DNA from: Rhodospirillaceae bacterium
Lineage (GTDB): Bacteria; Pseudomonadota; Alphaproteobacteria; MPNO01; UBA2964
Direction of reading: 5' to 3'
Assembly: GCA_018660305.1 (NCBI GenBank)
Contig: JABJKO010000288.1
Location: 1 to 7,889 of the forward strand
DNA: 7,889 nucleotides
Position numbers and translations under genes: made by a program. The notes beneath the pieces are model-generated. The model searched no databases, was not told where the DNA came from, and saw only the letters and a list, made by a program, of their open reading frames with translations. This document shows positions 5,246 through 7,889 of this stretch, in pieces; the first letter of the stretch is position 1, and the number at the start of each line of letters is the position of its first letter.

Positions 5246-7429
5246 ATGATCCAGGGCCCTCAGCTCGCCCAACACGCCGTCAACGGCACGACGGAACGCC
5301 CGATAGAGGCGGCGTTGCCTTTCGCCCCCGCGGCACCGGCGAGGACGGACCGCGAAAGCGGCGAGCCGGTTGTAACAGATGTTACAAGAACCGAAGAGGC
5401 CGAGGCGGTCGCGCAGAGCCGGACACTGAGACCTGAACTGGTCCGTGCCGAAACCATGCTCCAGGTCGCGCAGGAAGCCCTCGCCGAAATCGCGCATATA
5501 CATGATGGGATGAGGGCGCTGGCCGAAACTGCGCTGGGCGATGAAATTTCGGCAAGCCAACGGGCCGACCTCACCGCCGCCTATCAGGACCTGGAGCAAA
5601 GTGTGCTCGACATCCTCAAGACCACCTTGTTCGAGGGCGCGCAGATCCTCCAAGGAGGCAGCGGTCCCAACGGTGAGGTCCAGATCCATCTGCCCCTGCC
5701 GGGCGGGTCCGGTGAATTGCTCACGCTCCTCATTCCCCCGGTCTTGCCCCCAAATTCGGCCACCCCGTCAATCGAAGGGGGCGGGAAGGCGACACTGGTG
5801 AGCCCTGATGCCGCGCGGGCGGCGCTGGGGGACATCGACGCGGCAACCCGGCATTTATCGGTGCAGGACGAGATGATCGCGTTTCAGCATGCCACCCTGC
5901 ACGATGTTTTCGCGACCGAGATTGATGCCGGCCGGGAGCCGGGCGACGACATTGAGCCATCCGGTCCGCCCATTTACGCCGAGCGCTTGTCCCTTCTCGC
6001 GGCGGATATTCTGACGTCGGATGGAAAAATTCCGTTTGAAGATCAGGCCGAGCTGTTCCGCGCCATTCTGGAACAGGTCAATTATGACGAGCAGCCCTCG
6101 GCCTCGATTGGGACGAAACCGCATCAGCCCGCCGAACTTTCTATGGCAACGAACCGTTATATTGTTGAGCCCGCGCGCGCTGAGGAGCCAGGCCGGACCG
6201 CCGAAACCGGTTTAGCTGTTGGGCAGGGGCCGGGCCCTGCATTCGAGACGTCTCAAATTTCGGTTCAGGCCCACGAAAGCCCGCTGGAAACCATCGAGAT
6301 CAGGGCCGATGGCGGCGAGGGAGTAAACCTCGCGGGTGTTCCAACGGTGGAAGGGAAGTCCTCGCCGGACCGCGTGTCCGCGAACAGTGCGACAGCCCCT
6401 GTCGCAGCGGAAGCCGTGGGCACGATCCCAGTCGTCGACGCGGCATTTGTGGACGGGGCAGTGCCGGACGTGACGGGTCTCCGCGATGGGATCAGGACGG
6501 AGGGCCTGCCCCATGACCAACAGGTACCGGCAGTACTGACCGGCAGCCTGCCCGTGGGTCAGGGTTTCCATACGATTCCGGCAATCCCTGCTTCTGGCAC
6601 CTTCCAACCGCAGACCGTCGTCCCCCGGAACAGCACACCTCCTAATCCGGAGGTGGCCCATGAGAATTCATTTGATCTGCTCAGCGTAAGAGCGCGGCAG
6701 ATGGTGCAGCCGATAAATAACAGGCAACTGGACCTGCTCAGGCTCGAGGCACAGCAGGCCGACCTTGCCAAAGACCCCGCGCGCGCTGGACCCGGAGCGG
6801 TTCCCCAGTTTCGCGACTCCGATCCCAGGCCGGAATATGGGGTCTCCTTGGCAAAATCCATGTTTGAGGCGCCCGCCGGGCAGGCGGCGGCTGGCGCGTC
6901 GTTGCCTGATGACCAAGGTGGTTTCGTGGCCGAACTCAGGCGTGCCGATAACATGCTTCATGTGGCCGATTTATCCATCGAGCAAATAGAACTGCATCTG
7001 GATTACATGCGCGGCCTTGCGGAAGAGGCAGCGTCCGGCTCCCTCCGTCCCCGCGCTGCCCTCGATGAAGTTTTCCAATTCGTAAAATCGAATGTGGTCG
7101 ATGCCCTGGCGCAGACCACCGAAGCGCAGGGTGAAAAGATCCTTGCCGGTGGCGATGGTCCCGACGGCGAATACGTCATCCGATTGTCGGAGGGCGGAGA
7201 CGCCGGGCAGGGGCACGACATCGGTATCCCGTCCATGCGGGTCCAGGCTTTGTCGCCGGACTTGGCTGATGCCCATGTCCTGACCGGTGAAGCCGCAGAG
7301 GAAGCCGTCAGCCAATTGGCGCTGGTTAGTGAGGAAGTGGCACGCACCCATGAACGGATCACCGAACAACGCGGTTTTGTTCGCCAACTCATCCACGTCG
7401 AAATCGCCCACCAAGCCTCGCGGGCTTAG
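5246..7429 (+). CDS. Large protein with two flagellin-core-like modules joined by a disordered linker
   Basis: This 727-residue protein has no signal peptide or membrane segment. Residues about 65-228 and 564-724 are related modules. Both contain RA..ML.VA, then MR.LAE.A, then TT...G..IL.GG.GP.GE..I.L, and finish with a predicted amphipathic helix. The order (helix with MR-LA, a TT-F-G-IL turn, a C-terminal helix) resembles the D1 core of bacterial flagellins, with F129 and G131 in module 1 matching the usual F-G step. The canonical flagellin start and end (D0 helices) are not recognisable. Residues 1-60 and about 285-555 are rich in Pro, Ala, Gly and acidic residues and look disordered. Residues 247-278 (AADILTSDGKIPFEDQAELF) form a separate short helical segment, vaguely like TerB or EF-hand. 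ATG at 5246 follows GGTGAGG (5234-5240). A structural, adhesive or regulatory role related to flagella is possible, but no flagellar gene is nearby. The reading frame is secure; the flagellin relation is moderately supported. Confidence 0.7.
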   Translation: MIQGPQLAQHAVNGTTERPIEAALPFAPAAPARTDRESGEPVVTDVTRTEEAEAVAQSRTLRPELVRAETMLQVAQEALAEIAHIHDGMRALAETALGDEISASQRADLTAAYQDLEQSVLDILKTTLFEGAQILQGGSGPNGEVQIHLPLPGGSGELLTLLIPPVLPPNSATPSIEGGGKATLVSPDAARAALGDIDAATRHLSVQDEMIAFQHATLHDVFATEIDAGREPGDDIEPSGPPIYAERLSLLAADILTSDGKIPFEDQAELFRAILEQVNYDEQPSASIGTKPHQPAELSMATNRYIVEPARAEEPGRTAETGLAVGQGPGPAFETSQISVQAHESPLETIEIRADGGEGVNLAGVPTVEGKSSPDRVSANSATAPVAAEAVGTIPVVDAAFVDGAVPDVTGLRDGIRTEGLPHDQQVPAVLTGSLPVGQGFHTIPAIPASGTFQPQTVVPRNSTPPNPEVAHENSFDLLSVRARQMVQPINNRQLDLLRLEAQQADLAKDPARAGPGAVPQFRDSDPRPEYGVSLAKSMFEAPAGQAAAGASLPDDQGGFVAELRRADNMLHVADLSIEQIELHLDYMRGLAEEAASGSLRPRAALDEVFQFVKSNVVDALAQTTEAQGEKILAGGDGPDGEYVIRLSEGGDAGQGHDIGIPSMRVQALSPDLADAHVLTGEAAEEAVSQLALVSEEVARTHERITEQRGFVRQLIHVEIAHQASRA
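5370..5387. repeat. Perfect palindrome with 7-bp arms inside the flagellin-like coding region
   Basis: TTGTAAC (5370-5376) and GTTACAA (5381-5387) are exact reverse complements separated by AGAT. The site is A+T-rich inside G+C-rich coding DNA, 124 bp after the start codon. Its form resembles a dimeric repressor operator. A 7-bp stem with a short gap is expected a few times by chance in a window of this size, so confidence in function is low. Confidence 0.3.
5438..5929 (+). repeat. Flagellin-like module, copy 1 (protein-level repeat)
   Basis: Residues 65-228 of the 727-residue protein. Landmarks are RAETMLQVAQEAL, MRALAETA, TTLFEGAQILQGG and GPNGEVQIHL. It ends in the helix AALGDIDAATRHLSVQDEM. 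The match to copy 2 is visible in the protein rather than the DNA, so the duplication is old. Confidence 0.65.
6935..7417 (+). repeat. Flagellin-like module, copy 2 (protein-level repeat)
   Basis: Residues 564-724 of the same protein. Landmarks aligned with copy 1 are RADNMLHVADLSIEQI, MRGLAEEA, TTEAQGEKILAGG and GPDGEYVIRL. It ends in the helix EEAVSQLALVSEEVARTHER. The Phe of the copy-1 TTLFEG step is missing here (TTEAQG). Confidence 0.65.
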
Positions 7430-7568
7430 ACCCTCCTGATCCGACTCGGGATGATTCTCTATACCGGCTGAATTTGATGCCTGCTTGCCCCCCATTTGAA
7501 CTTTTTTTCAGGGGTGTTGAATCGCTGTTATCAGGCCGGGAGAATCGCTAAAAACCCCAGCAAAAGGC
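7430..7568. other. Non-coding stretch after the flagellin-like gene
   Basis: No gene, tRNA or convincing terminator was seen here. A small CCAGC/GCTGG hairpin (7557-7571) overlaps its right end, without a T-run. The stretch is the first part of the 460-bp non-coding region that ends with the rRNA leader. Confidence 0.5.
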
Positions 7569-7596
7569 TGGACTCCGCCAATTATTAACCTATAGT
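7569..7596 (+). promoter_or_regulatory. Possible upstream tandem rRNA promoter (weak)
   Basis: TGGACT (7569-7574), a 16-bp gap and TATAGT (7591-7596) form a weak sigma-70-like pair about 95 bp upstream of the main promoter. rRNA operons often have tandem promoters, but the match is modest. Confidence 0.22.
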
Positions 7597-7662
7597 TACT
7601 GCCTTCGGGGTGGGATCATTCCATTTGGCCTGAAAAAAGCGCGAAATCTTTTTTAAAAGCGT

Positions 7663-7691
7663 TTGACAGGATCATGGGTAAACCGTATAAC
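7663..7691 (+). promoter_or_regulatory. Strong sigma-70 promoter of an rRNA operon
   Basis: A perfect -35 TTGACA (7663-7668) is separated by exactly 17 bp from TATAAC (7686-7691). The upstream DNA (7631-7658) has A and T runs suited to an UP element. The bases after the -10 are G+C-rich (CCCGGC, 7692-7697), a discriminator typical of stringently controlled rRNA promoters. Transcription should start near 7698. This is the best promoter match in the window and drives the rRNA leader that follows. Confidence 0.85.
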
Positions 7692-7697
7692 CCCGGC

Positions 7698-7889
7698 TCT
7701 TCGCGGCCAGCCGAAAGCCGGCCGCAACGGGCACTTTGCCCCTGGCGTTTATCTCGTAAATGAGTAGCTGGGTTTCGGGTTAAGTGTTCGGGCTGTTTGA
7801 AAAGTGAAGGATGGAAGGGATGCGTAGGCGGCGGCGTGCAGGTCAAGCTCGCCTCGGTTCGCGTGCGCATCTAAAGTAACTACTTACAA
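7698..7889 (+). ncRNA. 5' leader of an rRNA precursor (16S expected just past the window)
   Basis: The leader begins after the strong promoter. Near its 5' end are a stable hairpin (GCGGCC 7703-7708 pairing with GGCCGC 7720-7725, closed by a CGAAA loop) and a second hairpin (GGGCA 7729-7733 with TGCCC 7737-7741). A boxA-like element follows at 7791-7802. The block at 7813-7835 (GGAAGGGATGCGTAGGCGGC and following) matches my recollection of alphaproteobacterial 16S leaders. That segment normally pairs with sequence 3' of 16S to form the RNase III processing stem. The window ends in ACTTACAA, consistent with a 16S 5' end (usually followed by CTTGAGAGTTTGATC) immediately downstream. The 16S itself is not in the window. 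Confidence 0.75.
7791..7802 (+). promoter_or_regulatory. boxA-like antitermination element in the rRNA leader
   Basis: GGCTGTTTGAAA matches 9 of 12 positions of the boxA-type sequence TGCTCTTTGACA. It occupies the usual place, about 90 nt after the start site and before the processing-stem segment. It would bind NusB/NusE during rRNA antitermination. A weaker alternative is at 7731-7742. Confidence 0.55.

Noticed and set aside
7490..7514. CCCC...GGGG hairpin with TGAA/TTCA inner stem as terminator of the flagellin-like gene
   Set aside because: The stem is interrupted by a 3-base bulge, and the T-run lies in the loop rather than after the stem, so it does not fit a rho-independent terminator.
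7616..7870. Minus-strand 84-codon open frame in the rRNA leader
   Set aside because: It covers the promoter and processed leader of the rRNA operon and has no domain or ribosome binding site; non-coding.

Overview
The window looks like chromosomal DNA from a G+C-rich alphaproteobacterium. The right end carries a strong sigma-70-type promoter with a G+C-rich discriminator. A boxA-like element and a leader sequence follow, of the kind I know from alphaproteobacterial rRNA operons. The window probably stops just before the first base of a 16S rRNA gene. No tRNA, insertion sequence, CRISPR array or phage gene was seen.

Layout from left to right. (1) A 9-bp hairpin at the left edge, probably the terminator of the first gene. 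(2) A minus-strand double-cupin gene (64-1284), divergent from an ornithine cyclodeaminase/mu-crystallin family gene (1399-2529); they share a 114-bp intergenic region with a small inverted repeat. (3) A minus-strand, membrane-domain-only cation diffusion facilitator (2543-3181). (4) A plus-strand TauD/TfdA-like Fe(II)/2-oxoglutarate dioxygenase (3347-4438). (5) A convergent minus-strand lipoprotein of unknown function (4448-5011). (6) A 727-residue plus-strand protein (5246-7429) containing two copies of a flagellin-core-like module joined by a long, low-complexity linker. (7) A 460-bp non-coding stretch with the rRNA promoter and leader.

The bicupin, the OCD-like NAD(P)-binding protein and the dioxygenase together look like a small catabolic or modifying gene set acting on an unidentified small molecule, with the metal transporter lying between them. 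The sequence does not reveal the substrate. The most unusual gene is the duplicated flagellin-like protein. It lacks the canonical flagellin termini, has no flagellar neighbours in the window, and sits directly upstream of an rRNA operon.

All family assignments come from reading motifs by eye; no database search was possible.
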